64,000 nt of DNA from the NCBI RefSeq assembly GCF_021608185.1, contig NZ_JAKIHN010000006.1:1-64000 (forward strand), written 5' to 3'. This DNA comes from Flavobacterium anseongense (GTDB taxonomy: Bacteria; Bacteroidota; Bacteroidia; Flavobacteriales; Flavobacteriaceae). The translations under genes were made by a program, and so were the position numbers. Position 1 is the first letter of the stretch, and each line of letters starts with the position of its first letter. Positions 54,054 through 63,999 of this stretch are shown piece after piece. A model generated the notes under the pieces. That model had not been told where the DNA came from and made no database searches. It saw only the letters and a list, made by a program, of their open reading frames with translations.

Positions 54054-55042
54054 ATTTTACACTAATCATTTGTACATATATGCGCCCAAATCCGTTACTG
54101 ACATTATTAAATTCAGTAAAGGAGCAAACGCTTTATCCGAACGAAATTTTAATAATTGATGGTTCGACTAATGATGAAACGGGAACAATTTTAGAAAGCA
54201 ATAAATTTCAAAATTTGCGCTATTTTAAGGTTCCGCCAGAGCATAGAGGTTTAACCAAGCAAAGAAATTTTGGCGTTTCAAAAGTGGCAAACGATACAGA
54301 AGTTGTTTGTTTTTTGGATGATGATACGGTTTTGGCACCCAACTATTTTGAAGAAATCATAAGAGCTTATGGTGTTTTTCCAGATGCTCTTGGTGTTGGA
54401 GGATATATAAACAACGAATCAAAATGGGAAAAAGTAACCGAAGATTATGTTCCAACAATTAAAGAGTTTGCCTATGATGGTTGGAAACAAAAAGATGGAA
54501 GTCGGTTTGTGTTACGAAAAAGATTTGGACTGGATAGCGATACGAAACCTGGGTTTTTACCTGAGTTCTCTAATGGAAGAAGTGTTAGTTTTTTACCACC
54601 ATCAGGCAAAATTTACGAAGTAGAGCAATTAATGGGAGGCGTTTCTTCTTTCAAAAAATCAGTCTTTGACAAGTTTACATTTTCTACTTATTTTGAAGGA
54701 TATGGCCTATATGAAGATGCCGATTTTACGCTTCGACTTTCCAAAACGGGCAAACTATATGTCAATACCAATGCGCAATTAGGCCACTTTCACGATCAAT
54801 CAGGTAGGCCTAATAAATATCAATATGGCAAAATGGTAGTAAGAAATGGCTGGTATGTTTGGCGGGTTAAATATCCAAATCCTTCGTTAAAAGCTAAATT
54901 TAAATGGCATGCCATAGTATTATTGTTGACTTTTATAAGATTTAGCAATATATTTACAACCAACAAAAGACAAGAAGCATTTACCGAATTTAGTGGAAGA
55001 GTAACCGGATGGCTTTCATTATTCATAAACAAACCTTTATAA
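54050..55042 (+). CDS. Glycosyltransferase family 2
   Basis: 330 aa. FTLIICTYMRPNPLLTLLNS, ILIIDGSTNDETG, GLTKQRNFGVS and VCFLDDDTVLAP (DDD) are classic GT2 motifs. YGLYEDADFTLRL is the base region. The end is hydrophobic-helical (FKWHAIVLLLTFIRFS), likely membrane-associating. It belongs to the same translationally coupled string. Confidence 0.9.
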   Translation: MNFTLIICTYMRPNPLLTLLNSVKEQTLYPNEILIIDGSTNDETGTILESNKFQNLRYFKVPPEHRGLTKQRNFGVSKVANDTEVVCFLDDDTVLAPNYFEEIIRAYGVFPDALGVGGYINNESKWEKVTEDYVPTIKEFAYDGWKQKDGSRFVLRKRFGLDSDTKPGFLPEFSNGRSVSFLPPSGKIYEVEQLMGGVSSFKKSVFDKFTFSTYFEGYGLYEDADFTLRLSKTGKLYVNTNAQLGHFHDQSGRPNKYQYGKMVVRNGWYVWRVKYPNPSLKAKFKWHAIVLLLTFIRFSNIFTTNKRQEAFTEFSGRVTGWLSLFINKPL

Positions 55043-55047
55043 GAAAG

Positions 55048-55866
55048 ATGAAGACTCAGGAAGAAATTATTGAAATCAATAAAAAACAAAAAGATTTTTA
55101 TAATTATAAAAGTGATAGAAAAAACCTGCCAACCAAAATTTGGTATTATTTCAGAGAGAAAACATTAAAAAAAATCAGAAAAGATATAGGGATTCTGAGC
55201 GAATCTTATGAAATACACAAAACCTGGTTTGGCGATTTATCTAATAAAAAAGTATTGGATTTAGGCTGTTACGCCGGTAATCACTGGAGTTTGTATATGG
55301 CTGAACACAGCAAGGAATTTATTGGACTTGATTTGAGTGATATTGCCATAGCAAGACTTGCCGAAAGAATCAAACCCTATCCAAATGCTAAAGCTGTTTC
55401 CGCTGATTTTCTCTCGGAAACCGATTTTCCGGATAAAGATTTTGACATCATTTATGCCTATGGAGTTTTGCATCATTTTCAAAATCCGGATGTTTTAATA
55501 GCTAAACTTGATGAAAAATTAGCACCGGGTGGTGTTATTATAAGTTATGATCCTTTAGAAACCAGTTTACCAATAAAAATTATGAGGGTTATGTATCGAC
55601 CGTTTCAATCGGATAAAGATTGGGAATGGCCATTTACTAAAAAAACGTATTTTAAATTTGCCAAAACATTTAATATAGTTGAGCGTCACGGACTTTTAGG
55701 TAAGGCCAAATGGTATTTTGTAATGAATTTTATTCCTTTTTTATCTGAAGAAAAAAAACAAAGCATAGGAAAAAAATGGCATAAGAAAGATTGGGATTTG
55801 TCGGCTAAATCAGATAGTCATTTGTTCAAATGTATGCATGTGACCATGTTAATGCAAAAAAAATAA
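55048..55866 (+). CDS. Class I SAM-dependent methyltransferase
   Basis: 272 aa from the ATG at 55048. An in-frame ATG at 55009 would add 13 residues and overlap the previous gene by 34 bp; the later start has AAGAAAG in front and begins MKTQEEIIEINKKQ, so it is preferred. Motif I is VLDLGCYAGNHWSLYM, motif post-I EFIGLDLSD, and motif II IYAYGVLHHF. Likely methylates a sugar or a lipid-linked intermediate in the cytoplasm. Confidence 0.85.
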   Translation: MKTQEEIIEINKKQKDFYNYKSDRKNLPTKIWYYFREKTLKKIRKDIGILSESYEIHKTWFGDLSNKKVLDLGCYAGNHWSLYMAEHSKEFIGLDLSDIAIARLAERIKPYPNAKAVSADFLSETDFPDKDFDIIYAYGVLHHFQNPDVLIAKLDEKLAPGGVIISYDPLETSLPIKIMRVMYRPFQSDKDWEWPFTKKTYFKFAKTFNIVERHGLLGKAKWYFVMNFIPFLSEEKKQSIGKKWHKKDWDLSAKSDSHLFKCMHVTMLMQKK

Positions 55867-55872
55867 ATAGCG

Positions 55873-56991
55873 ATGAAGTTTGCCATAATAACTCATGTCA
55901 TTCATGGTAAAGAATTGGGAAACTATTATGGCTATGAACCTTACGTTCGCGAAATGAATTTATGGATAAAGAACGTTTCCGAAGTCTTACTGGTTGCGCC
56001 TTTACATACTACTTCCAAAAGTCCGATACAAGAGTTTTATCGGCATGATAAAATAAACTTTGTTCCTGTTGCTAATTTTGACATTTCCGGTTTTAAAAAT
56101 ATTTTGCATTCTTTGGCAGTCATGCCTTCAATAGTATGGAAAATATACCAAACTATGAAAAAAGCCGACCACATTCATTTGCGTTGTCCCGGAAATATTG
56201 GTTTGTTAGGTTGTTTGGTTCAAATACTTTTCCCTTCTAAACCTAAAACCGCAAAATATGCAGGCAATTGGGATTCAAATGCAAATCAGCCTTTGAGTTA
56301 TCGCATTCAAAAATGGATTTTGAGCAACACGTTTTTAACCAAAAACATGCAGGTTTTAGTCTATGGCGAATGGGAAAACAGCACAAAAAACATCAAACCT
56401 TTTTTCACAGCAAGTTATTTTGAAAAGGATAAAATAGAAGTAAAACCCAGAAATTTAGAGGGAAAGATTTCATTCCTCTTTGTTGGAACACTTTCCAATG
56501 GAAAACAGCCTTTGTATGCGATTCAGTTGGTTGAAAAACTTTACAACAATGGCAATAATATACAATTAACACTCTATGGAGAAGGAAATGAAAGAGCCAT
56601 ACTTGAATCTTATATCGCTGAAAATAAATTAGAAAATGTTATTTTTCTTAAAGGCAATCAAAATCAGGAAACGATTAAAAAGGCTTATTTAGAAAATCAT
56701 TTTGTAGTTTTACCATCCCTGAGCGAAGGTTGGCCAAAAGTGGTAGCCGAAGGAATGTTTTGGGGATGTTTGCCCATAGCTTCAAAAGTTTCCTGCGTTC
56801 CGAATATGCTCGAAAATAGTAAAAGAGGCATCTTGCTCGATTTGAAATTGGATCAAGATGTTCAAAGCATTCAATCAATTTTAAAGGATAATAATTTGTA
56901 TCAGGATAAAGTGAATAAAGCAATTCAATGGTCAAGACAGTTTACTATGGATGTTTTTGAAAATGAAATTAAACTGCTTTTAAAATCATGA
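55873..56991 (+). CDS. Glycosyltransferase family 4
   Basis: 372 aa. HLRCPGNIGLLGCLVQI in the N-terminal domain, ISFLFVGTLSNGKQPLYAI at the start of the C-terminal domain, and LPSLSEGWPKVVAEGM with the E-x7-E pair. The N-terminal glycine loop reads HGKELGNYYGYEPYV and is less typical. It overlaps the next GT4 gene by ATGA. Confidence 0.87.
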   Translation: MKFAIITHVIHGKELGNYYGYEPYVREMNLWIKNVSEVLLVAPLHTTSKSPIQEFYRHDKINFVPVANFDISGFKNILHSLAVMPSIVWKIYQTMKKADHIHLRCPGNIGLLGCLVQILFPSKPKTAKYAGNWDSNANQPLSYRIQKWILSNTFLTKNMQVLVYGEWENSTKNIKPFFTASYFEKDKIEVKPRNLEGKISFLFVGTLSNGKQPLYAIQLVEKLYNNGNNIQLTLYGEGNERAILESYIAENKLENVIFLKGNQNQETIKKAYLENHFVVLPSLSEGWPKVVAEGMFWGCLPIASKVSCVPNMLENSKRGILLDLKLDQDVQSIQSILKDNNLYQDKVNKAIQWSRQFTMDVFENEIKLLLKS

Positions 56992-58061
56992 GAATAGTTC
57001 AGATTATAGATTCATTAGAAATTGGCGGTGCCGAAAAAATGGCAATTAATTATGCCAATGCGTTATCAGTCAGAAATGAGTTTTCAGGGCTGGTCGCCAC
57101 TAGAGCTGAAGGAAAATTAAAAAATCAGTTGAACAATTCGGTTCCCTATCTTTTCTTAAAGAAAAAGTCAACCTTAGATTTTGGAGCTGTTTTCAGATTA
57201 AGGAAATATTGCAAAAAAAATCGAGTTGAATTTCTCCAGCCACACAGCAGTTCTTATTTCACAGCATTAATGGTTAAATTCGTTTATCCAAAAGTTAAGA
57301 TAATCTGGCATGACCACAATGGTTTGAGTGAATTTATTAGCTCTGAAAAATCGCTTGTATTAAAGATAGCTTCCTTTTTTTTCAAGGGTATTATTGTCGT
57401 AAATTATAAACTTAAAGAATGGGCAGAAAAAGAGTTGAATTGTAAAAAAGTAATTTATTTGCCTAATTTTACGACTATTGATAATTCGACAAGTGCCGAA
57501 ACTATATTAAAAGGACAATCGGGAAAACGGATTTTATGTCTGGCTAATTTACGAGACCAAAAGAATCATTTTTTGTTGCTCGAAGTTGCTGAAAAATTGA
57601 AGCAATCTCATACAGATTGGACGTTTCATTTAGTAGGAAAAGATTTTGAAGATGATTATTCAGCAAAGTTAAAAGCTGCAATTGTAAATAAGAATTTAGA
57701 AGAAAATGTTTTTATATACGGTTCGAAAAGCGACATTAAAAACATTATAGATCAATCAGACATAGCAATTTTAACTTCAAAATCGGAAGGTTTGCCCATA
57801 GCTTTAATTGAATATGGGCTTTCGAAAAAACCCGTAGTTTCGACAAAGGTTGGAGAAATACCTTTAATTATAAAAGATGAAATAAATGGGTTTATTATTG
57901 ATGCAAGTGATGCTGATTTGTTTTATCAAAGATTATTGAAATTTATAGCTGAAGATGATTTGCGAATTCAAATGGGTAACTCACTTTATCAAACTGTTAT
58001 TGAAAATAATTCAGAAGAAGGCGTTATTGCTAAATATTCAAACTGGATTTTAAGTCTATAA
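56988..58061 (+). CDS. Glycosyltransferase family 4
   Basis: 357 aa. IIDSLEIGGAEKMAINYANAL is the canonical acceptor loop; RILCLANLRDQKNHFLLLE opens the donor domain and LTSKSEGLPIALIEYG carries the E-x7-E pair. It is 3 bp from the polymerase gene. Confidence 0.9.
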   Translation: MRIVQIIDSLEIGGAEKMAINYANALSVRNEFSGLVATRAEGKLKNQLNNSVPYLFLKKKSTLDFGAVFRLRKYCKKNRVEFLQPHSSSYFTALMVKFVYPKVKIIWHDHNGLSEFISSEKSLVLKIASFFFKGIIVVNYKLKEWAEKELNCKKVIYLPNFTTIDNSTSAETILKGQSGKRILCLANLRDQKNHFLLLEVAEKLKQSHTDWTFHLVGKDFEDDYSAKLKAAIVNKNLEENVFIYGSKSDIKNIIDQSDIAILTSKSEGLPIALIEYGLSKKPVVSTKVGEIPLIIKDEINGFIIDASDADLFYQRLLKFIAEDDLRIQMGNSLYQTVIENNSEEGVIAKYSNWILSL

Positions 58062-58064
58062 AAT

Positions 58065-59402
58065 ATGAAAGAAAGAAACTATATTTTATTGATTCTTTTG
58101 CATATTGCAATAGCGGTCTTAATTTATCTTGTACGTTCATTATCGGTTGTATATGCTATTTGTATTCCTGCATTTGGTTTGTATTATGTAATGAAAACGC
58201 AAAACAGAAATAATGAAGTGTTATATGTATCTGCTTATATAGTTGGAAGCGAAGTTCTTTTGAGAATGACAGGTGGTAATCTGCTTTATGAATCCTCTAA
58301 ATATGGTGTGATGGTATTCTTAGCTTTGGGAATGTACTATAGTGGGTTTTCTAAAAATGCAGTCCCTTATTGGATTTATCTGATATTGTTATTACCCGGA
58401 GTAATCATAGCTACTGAAACGCTAAACATGCAAACGGAAGTTAGAAAGGCAATCGCATTCAATATTTCGGGACCGGCATGTCTTGGAGTCGCGTCTTTAT
58501 ATTGTTACAATCGAAAAATTCTAGTATCACAAATAAATAATATATTGTTGATGATTGGGTTGCCTGTTTTTGCTACAACAATTTATTTAATTTTATATAC
58601 TCCTGATTTAAAAGAAGTTTTAGTAGGAACCGGCTCCAATAATGCAACATCGGGTGGGTTTGGCCCCAATCAGGTGGCTACCTTACTAGGTATTGGAATG
58701 TTTGTGTTTTTCTCCAGATTAATTTTAGAATCTAAAACAAAGTTGCTTTTATGTATAAATTTAGTAATATTATTTAATATCACATACCGGGGATTAGTTA
58801 CATTTTCCAGAGGAGGAATGGTGACCGGATTTATAATGATTATTATTTTATTATTTTATTTATTTATAAAGACAAAAAACCATGGACGATTTAATCTTTA
58901 TCGTCTTTTGATTTTTATGTCAATTGGATTTTTTCTAACTTGGTTATATACTTCCAATCAAACAGGTGGATTAATAGATAAGCGATATGCCAATCAGGAT
59001 GCAGCGGGAAGAGTGAAAGAAAGTCAATTGACAGGTAGAGAAGAAATTTGGGATAGTGAGATTGATGATTTTCTTGACAATCCGGTTTTTGGTATTGGCG
59101 TTGCAAAAGCATTAGAGGTAAGAGAAGAAAAATCAGGTGGAAATATTATAGCTTCGCATAGCGAAATTTCGCGAACACTAGCAGAGCACGGAATGATGGG
59201 GATTATAGCTTTATTAATAGTATTATTCACGCCATTTTTCTTATTCCTTGACAATCAACAACATATATATATGTTTTGTTTTGTTTTATTTTGGTTACTA
59301 ACAATTAATCATGCTGCAATGCGAATTGCCGCACCAGCTTTTGTATATTCGTTATCGCTATTAAAAGTATATATGGATGAAGAACCTTCTTTACATAGGT
59401 AA
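58065..59402 (+). CDS. O-antigen polymerase/ligase-family membrane protein (Wzy/WaaL-like)
   Basis: 445 aa with about eleven membrane helices. The large periplasmic loop (about residues 288-372) has the Wzy_C/O-antigen-ligase pattern: GREEIWDSE, DNPVFGIG and ASHSEISRTLAEHGMMG with the conserved His. TFSRGGMVTGFI before it is typical. It polymerises repeat units or ligates them to an acceptor in the periplasm. Three candidate polymerases exist in the window counting the pair at 19973 and 22136. The GT4 gene starts inside its last 26 bp. Confidence 0.85.
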   Translation: MKERNYILLILLHIAIAVLIYLVRSLSVVYAICIPAFGLYYVMKTQNRNNEVLYVSAYIVGSEVLLRMTGGNLLYESSKYGVMVFLALGMYYSGFSKNAVPYWIYLILLLPGVIIATETLNMQTEVRKAIAFNISGPACLGVASLYCYNRKILVSQINNILLMIGLPVFATTIYLILYTPDLKEVLVGTGSNNATSGGFGPNQVATLLGIGMFVFFSRLILESKTKLLLCINLVILFNITYRGLVTFSRGGMVTGFIMIIILLFYLFIKTKNHGRFNLYRLLIFMSIGFFLTWLYTSNQTGGLIDKRYANQDAAGRVKESQLTGREEIWDSEIDDFLDNPVFGIGVAKALEVREEKSGGNIIASHSEISRTLAEHGMMGIIALLIVLFTPFFLFLDNQQHIYMFCFVLFWLLTINHAAMRIAAPAFVYSLSLLKVYMDEEPSLHR

Positions 59403-60387
59403 CAAATTATCCGATCACGGCTATACTTCTACTTCTATTGAAACATTAGGAACGTTTCTGGAAGCAGAAGGTTTTTGTGTTTACTATGCTTCATCCAAGA
59501 AAAATAAACTGTCAAGAATGTTTGAGATGATATTGAAAACATTCAAATATGCCAAAAAAGTTGATTATGTTTTAATAGACACCTACAGTACCAAGAATTT
59601 TTGGTATGCTTTTATTATTTCCCAACTGTGTAGAATTCTGAATTTAAAATACATTCCTAAACTTCACGGAGGTAATTTACCAAGTAGAATTGTGCGAAGT
59701 AAATTCTTTTCAAATTTAATTTTTAAAAACGCCTATATAAATATTGCACCATCTTATTACTTATTTGAAGCTTTTAAAAAAAGTGGATATACTAATTTAA
59801 AATATATTCCCAACACTATTGAAATGCAATTATATCCATCGGCATCCAAAGAATTTAAATTGCCAAAAATACTTTGGGTAAGATCATTTGCTAAAATATA
59901 CAATCCGTTGATGGCAGTTAAAGTCTTCATCAAAATAAAGGCTGCTTTTCCAGAAGCTAAAATTTGTATGGTAGGTCCAAAAAAAGATGATAGTTATGCA
60001 AAAACTTTAAAATTTGCCAAAAAAAACAATATTGAAGTTGTTTTTACCGGTAAATTATCAAAAGAAGAATGGATTGAGTTATCAAAGGAATACAATGTTT
60101 TTATCAATACAACTCATTTTGATAATACACCAATTAGTGTTATCGAAGCCATGGCTTTGGGCTTACCTGTTGTGTCAACAAATGTTGGTGGAATCCCTTA
60201 TTTATTAGAGCATAATGTAAATGCACTTTTAGTAAACGATGATGATGTTGATGGAATGACAAATCAAATTAACCGACTTTTTACAGAACCAAATCTAGCA
60301 TTTGATTTATCGAAAAAGGGCAAAGAATCAGTCGAAAGCTTTGATTGGGAAATAGTTAAAAAGCAATGGATAGAATTACTTGTTTAA
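59377..60387 (+). CDS. Glycosyltransferase family 4
   Basis: 336 aa. NLLYIGNKLSDHGYTSTSIE at the start, IPKLHGGNLPSR, ILWVRSFAKIYNPLMAVKV as the donor-domain start and THFDNTPISVIEAMALGLP, where Asp replaces the first Glu of E-x7-E. It overlaps the polymerase gene by 26 bp in another frame. No terminator is visible after it in the 48-bp gap. Confidence 0.87.
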   Translation: MKNLLYIGNKLSDHGYTSTSIETLGTFLEAEGFCVYYASSKKNKLSRMFEMILKTFKYAKKVDYVLIDTYSTKNFWYAFIISQLCRILNLKYIPKLHGGNLPSRIVRSKFFSNLIFKNAYINIAPSYYLFEAFKKSGYTNLKYIPNTIEMQLYPSASKEFKLPKILWVRSFAKIYNPLMAVKVFIKIKAAFPEAKICMVGPKKDDSYAKTLKFAKKNNIEVVFTGKLSKEEWIELSKEYNVFINTTHFDNTPISVIEAMALGLPVVSTNVGGIPYLLEHNVNALLVNDDDVDGMTNQINRLFTEPNLAFDLSKKGKESVESFDWEIVKKQWIELLV

Positions 60388-60435
60388 AAGGTAATTTTAG
60401 TAACTTGCGACTTCAAAATTCTTTTTACTCAAAAA

Positions 60436-61824
60436 ATGAATAAATACAAGGATATACACTTTGAAGTTTCTGAAAGGAAAATTCTTTTACGGATTTTTGA
60501 TGTTATTTCTGTGTTGCTTTCTCTGTATTTAGTTGGTATTGCATTCAATTTCAATTATTTTAATATATCAGGAACCAATTTTTACTGGACAATTGTTTTA
60601 GGAGTTTATCTGAATTTTATTGGTTCTGTTTTCGAAATGTATAATTTGCAGGTTGCCAGCAATCAATTTCAAGTTATAAAAAGTATAATACTTACTTCAT
60701 CAATAACGGTTTTGGTGTATTTATTAACGCCAGTTTTTACGCCGGTACTTCCCACAAACCGACTTCAAATACTCATTTTTTACATCGCTATTTTTGTAGC
60801 ATTGTTTATATGGAGAATGATTTATGTTCGCTTTTTTGCTTCCAATAGATTTTCAAAAAAAGTAATTCTAATATGCGATAAAGAACAGCTCAAAGAACTC
60901 GTTCATGCTCTCGAAAGTGCCGATCCGCATTATCGCGTTTTAGGATTTGTTAATTCAGATAGCGCCAATACCAAAACTAACGATAAAATAAAGAGTATTG
61001 ACATAGAAAATCTTGAAGAATTTGTCAAGAAGAATTCAATTTCCGAGGTTGTAATTGCCTCTCAAAAAACAGATGGAATTACAGTTAAATTATATAACCA
61101 ATTAATTCATTTATTAGAAAACGGCTATATAATAAGAGAATATACCCAGGTTTATGAAAATATTACCCAACGAATTCCGGTGCAATATGTTTCTCGTGAT
61201 TTCTACCGTTATTTCCCGTTTAGTAGAAGCAACCAAAATCATTTCTATTTAATTGTAGTGCGTCTTTTTGAGATTATATTTTCACTAATTGGGCTCTCAA
61301 TTGGGATTGTGATTCTACCATTAATTTTGATAGGTAATCTTTTCGGAAACAGAGGAAAATTATTTTACACCCAGGAAAGAGTAGGTAAGAACGGTAAAAT
61401 TTTCAATATTGTGAAATATAGGACAATGGTTAAGAATGCTGAAGAAGAAGGAGCTGTTTTTGCCACAACAAATGATAGTCGAGTAACACCATTTGGGAAA
61501 ATAATGAGAAAGTCCCGTATGGATGAAATACCACAGTTCATCAATATTCTTAAAGGTGATATGGCTGTAATCGGACCAAGACCTGAACGCCCTATTTTTG
61601 TAAATGAAATTGCCGAAGTGATGCCGTTTTATGAAACACGTCACGTTATAAAACCCGGACTAACAGGTTGGGCACAAGTAAATTATTCTTATGGTGAAAC
61701 GATCGACGATAGTTTGATTAAACTTCAATACGATTTGTATTATATCAAGCACAGAAGTATTTTCCTTGATGTTAATATCATATTCAAAACCCTGAGTACC
61801 GTTTTACTTTATCGGGGACAATAG
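60436..61824 (+). CDS. Polyprenyl glycosylphosphotransferase, long form (WbaP/WcaJ-like)
   Basis: 462 aa. Four N-terminal helices (about residues 15-135) and a Rossmann-like CoA-binding-3 domain (KVILICDKEQLKELV) precede a catalytic PGT domain with KYRTMVKNAEEEG, SRMDEIPQFINIL (Asp-Glu pair), GDMAVIGPRPERP and KPGLTGWAQVNYSYG. It starts a glycan chain on undecaprenyl phosphate. It is the third initiating enzyme of the window and the last gene of the locus. Its 3' end overlaps the opposite-strand DUF4105 gene by 21 bp. Confidence 0.93.
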   Translation: MNKYKDIHFEVSERKILLRIFDVISVLLSLYLVGIAFNFNYFNISGTNFYWTIVLGVYLNFIGSVFEMYNLQVASNQFQVIKSIILTSSITVLVYLLTPVFTPVLPTNRLQILIFYIAIFVALFIWRMIYVRFFASNRFSKKVILICDKEQLKELVHALESADPHYRVLGFVNSDSANTKTNDKIKSIDIENLEEFVKKNSISEVVIASQKTDGITVKLYNQLIHLLENGYIIREYTQVYENITQRIPVQYVSRDFYRYFPFSRSNQNHFYLIVVRLFEIIFSLIGLSIGIVILPLILIGNLFGNRGKLFYTQERVGKNGKIFNIVKYRTMVKNAEEEGAVFATTNDSRVTPFGKIMRKSRMDEIPQFINILKGDMAVIGPRPERPIFVNEIAEVMPFYETRHVIKPGLTGWAQVNYSYGETIDDSLIKLQYDLYYIKHRSIFLDVNIIFKTLSTVLLYRGQ

Positions 61825-62922
61825 TTTGATTGGATTTCTGCCATTCAATTTCAATAAAATATACAGATTGGTAATGATAAATGGTAGCATAATCACCAAG
61901 TGTGGTTTTGTGATTATCACTATGCAATAAATCAGCAGCAGAACTAACAAAGTGATGTTAAGCTTTTTCAAAAAGTTATTTTTTGCAAACGGAATCAAAA
62001 GAAACAACGGATTAAAAAGCAATGCATTGTAATTCCAAAGTAATTCTTCGTGTTGAGAATACAAACCAATCAGACACAGAAAAAGTCCCAAAATGCCACA
62101 AACAAAAAGATAACTTTTAAACACAAATCGCTTGTTAATGATTATCAAAGTCAAAAGTGCCAAACAGATTAAATAAATGCTGTTGAAAAACGAAAATTGA
62201 GGCTGTGTAGAAACGCCCTGAACTACAGTTTCCTTTTTAGAAACCAATGGTTTTCCGTCTATTGTTGCTTTATCTAAGCTGTTCAATAATTCTATAGGAA
62301 GAAATAATTTTTCAGCTTTCCCGTCAGTTTTGGCGCCAAATACAATATTGATTCCTAATTTATACCAAAAATAATTTTCGAAATAAGGATACAAAAGTGT
62401 TCGGTAACTAATCGATTTATCGTCAACTTTTTGAATCTTTTCTGTGCCAAACAATCCATTTATTTTATTGACAACCATCGTTGTACAATTTCGGTCGATA
62501 AATTTATAGGTATAGTTTTTTTCGTCCGAGAGCAACGATTTGTTTAGTGCGTCAAACAGTTCCTGCTTTTTTGCTAACGGTAAATTTAACGTTTGCTCAA
62601 TTACTTGTCTTCTGTCCAATTTATATTCAAAAACAAAATCATCATAAGAAGTCACGTTCATAAAATACTGCAAATCGCCTTTTACAAATTTGAAGTAGAA
62701 ATTTTCAGTCCTGAAATCAAAATAGCCATAATTATATACGACATCAAGCGCATTATTTGGGTCTTTGATTCTCAACGCCGTATGCCCAAAAGTAGAGTAC
62801 AATTCCTCGCCACGGTCACAAGTAAAAATGCTAACCTGTGCCTCAGAAGAAAGTGGCGGATTTTGCGAAAACACAAGGAAACTTAATAAAAGTAAAGAAA
62901 AAGAAAGAATTTTTTTGAACAT
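61804..62922 (-). CDS. DUF4105 (Lnb-type) membrane protein
   Basis: 372 aa. The signal peptide ends near SFLVFSQNPPLSS. The N-terminal periplasmic domain has TCDRGEELYSTFGHTALRI, YNYGYFDF and FIDRNCTTMVVNKI, the His and Cys motifs of the DUF4105/Lnb group, some of which are lipoprotein N-acyltransferases. Five C-terminal hydrophobic helices follow (about 240-365). It lies 6 bp downstream of the PorV-like gene on the same strand and is not part of the polysaccharide set. Enzymatic role is inferred from the family. Confidence 0.82.
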   Translation of the reverse strand: MFKKILSFSLLLLSFLVFSQNPPLSSEAQVSIFTCDRGEELYSTFGHTALRIKDPNNALDVVYNYGYFDFRTENFYFKFVKGDLQYFMNVTSYDDFVFEYKLDRRQVIEQTLNLPLAKKQELFDALNKSLLSDEKNYTYKFIDRNCTTMVVNKINGLFGTEKIQKVDDKSISYRTLLYPYFENYFWYKLGINIVFGAKTDGKAEKLFLPIELLNSLDKATIDGKPLVSKKETVVQGVSTQPQFSFFNSIYLICLALLTLIIINKRFVFKSYLFVCGILGLFLCLIGLYSQHEELLWNYNALLFNPLFLLIPFAKNNFLKKLNITLLVLLLIYCIVIITKPHLVIMLPFIITNLYILLKLNGRNPIKLLSPIK

Positions 62923-62928
62923 AATTTT

Positions 62929-63999
62929 TTATCTAAAAATACTTAAGTCAACTTTCACAGAAAAAATATTAGAATACAAAGCAGCACTTTGATCACCCAA
63001 ATCGGTTAAGGCATAATCAACCTGAATACCTTTGTATTTAAATCCCAAACCAATGTTGGGTTGAAAATTTACTTTGGTACTTCCGTCAATTTGTTCTACG
63101 TTTTGAAAGTTTCCAACACCGGCACGAAGAAAAACTAAATCGGTATAACCAAATTCGAGTCCAAGTGCAGGATCAATACTAAAGGCGCTGTTAGAAATGA
63201 TATCGTTAGTTTGGGCAAACTGCATATTTAAATTCACTGCCGCGAGTAAGGTGTAGTCATAATGAAAATCAAATTTTTTGGAAACGCCAAGTTGTGCTTT
63301 TGGAAAAGTAATCTCGGTGCTTTCAGGTGGTTCCTGATTTTGTCCGGCTACGGCATCTTTTATTTCATTGTATTTATCTTCATCAATTGCCCAAATGTTG
63401 TAGGTTGTCGTAATATCGCGAAGCATTACGCCATAATGCCAATCATTACTTTCATACTGCAATCCGAAATCAAAACCAAATCCCCATGAACTGGCAAAAT
63501 CGCCAATAACCCTGCGGATAACTTTAGCATTCACACCATATTGTAAACCTTCAATCAGCGTTGGACGTCGTGCATACGAAAACGTAAAACCATAATCGGC
63601 AGTTGAAAAAAGGCTGATTCGGTTGTAGTCAATATTTCCTTCGCTGTCTATAAGTTGTGTTGTATTTAGGATGTCATCAACACCAAAACGGATTAAAGAA
63701 ATTCCCCAAGCGCTTCTGTCGTCTATCTTTTTGGCGTAAGCTGCATAATCGTATTGAGCAATATTGGCAAAGTAACTTGCATGCATCAGCGCAGCTTCGC
63801 TGTCTTCAATTTTTAATAAACCTGCCGGATTCCAATATCCCGAATTGACATCGCCAGTAAATGACGTTACTGCATTCGACATTCCCAAAGCAGCAGCATC
63901 AACCCCGATGTTCATAAATTCATTGGAATATTTTCTAACTGATTGTGCATGAGTGATTATGCTAATAAAAAGCAGTAGAATAGCAATTGTTTTTTTCAA
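62929..63999 (-). CDS. PorV/PorQ-family outer-membrane beta-barrel protein
   Basis: 356 aa from a TTG at the window edge; an upstream start cannot be excluded. The frame begins with a clean signal peptide (KKTIAILLLFISIITHAQS). Barrel features are alternating aromatic strands, FMNIGVDAAALGMSNAV, GYWNPAGLLKI and an end VDLSIFR. The DAAALGMSNA and WNPAGL motifs are typical of PorV/PorQ/UPF0164 proteins, which work with the type IX secretion system. It probably is a PorV-like paralogue, since canonical porV usually sits next to other por genes not seen here. Confidence 0.8.
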   Translation of the reverse strand: MKKTIAILLLFISIITHAQSVRKYSNEFMNIGVDAAALGMSNAVTSFTGDVNSGYWNPAGLLKIEDSEAALMHASYFANIAQYDYAAYAKKIDDRSAWGISLIRFGVDDILNTTQLIDSEGNIDYNRISLFSTADYGFTFSYARRPTLIEGLQYGVNAKVIRRVIGDFASSWGFGFDFGLQYESNDWHYGVMLRDITTTYNIWAIDEDKYNEIKDAVAGQNQEPPESTEITFPKAQLGVSKKFDFHYDYTLLAAVNLNMQFAQTNDIISNSAFSIDPALGLEFGYTDLVFLRAGVGNFQNVEQIDGSTKVNFQPNIGLGFKYKGIQVDYALTDLGDQSAALYSNIFSVKVDLSIFR

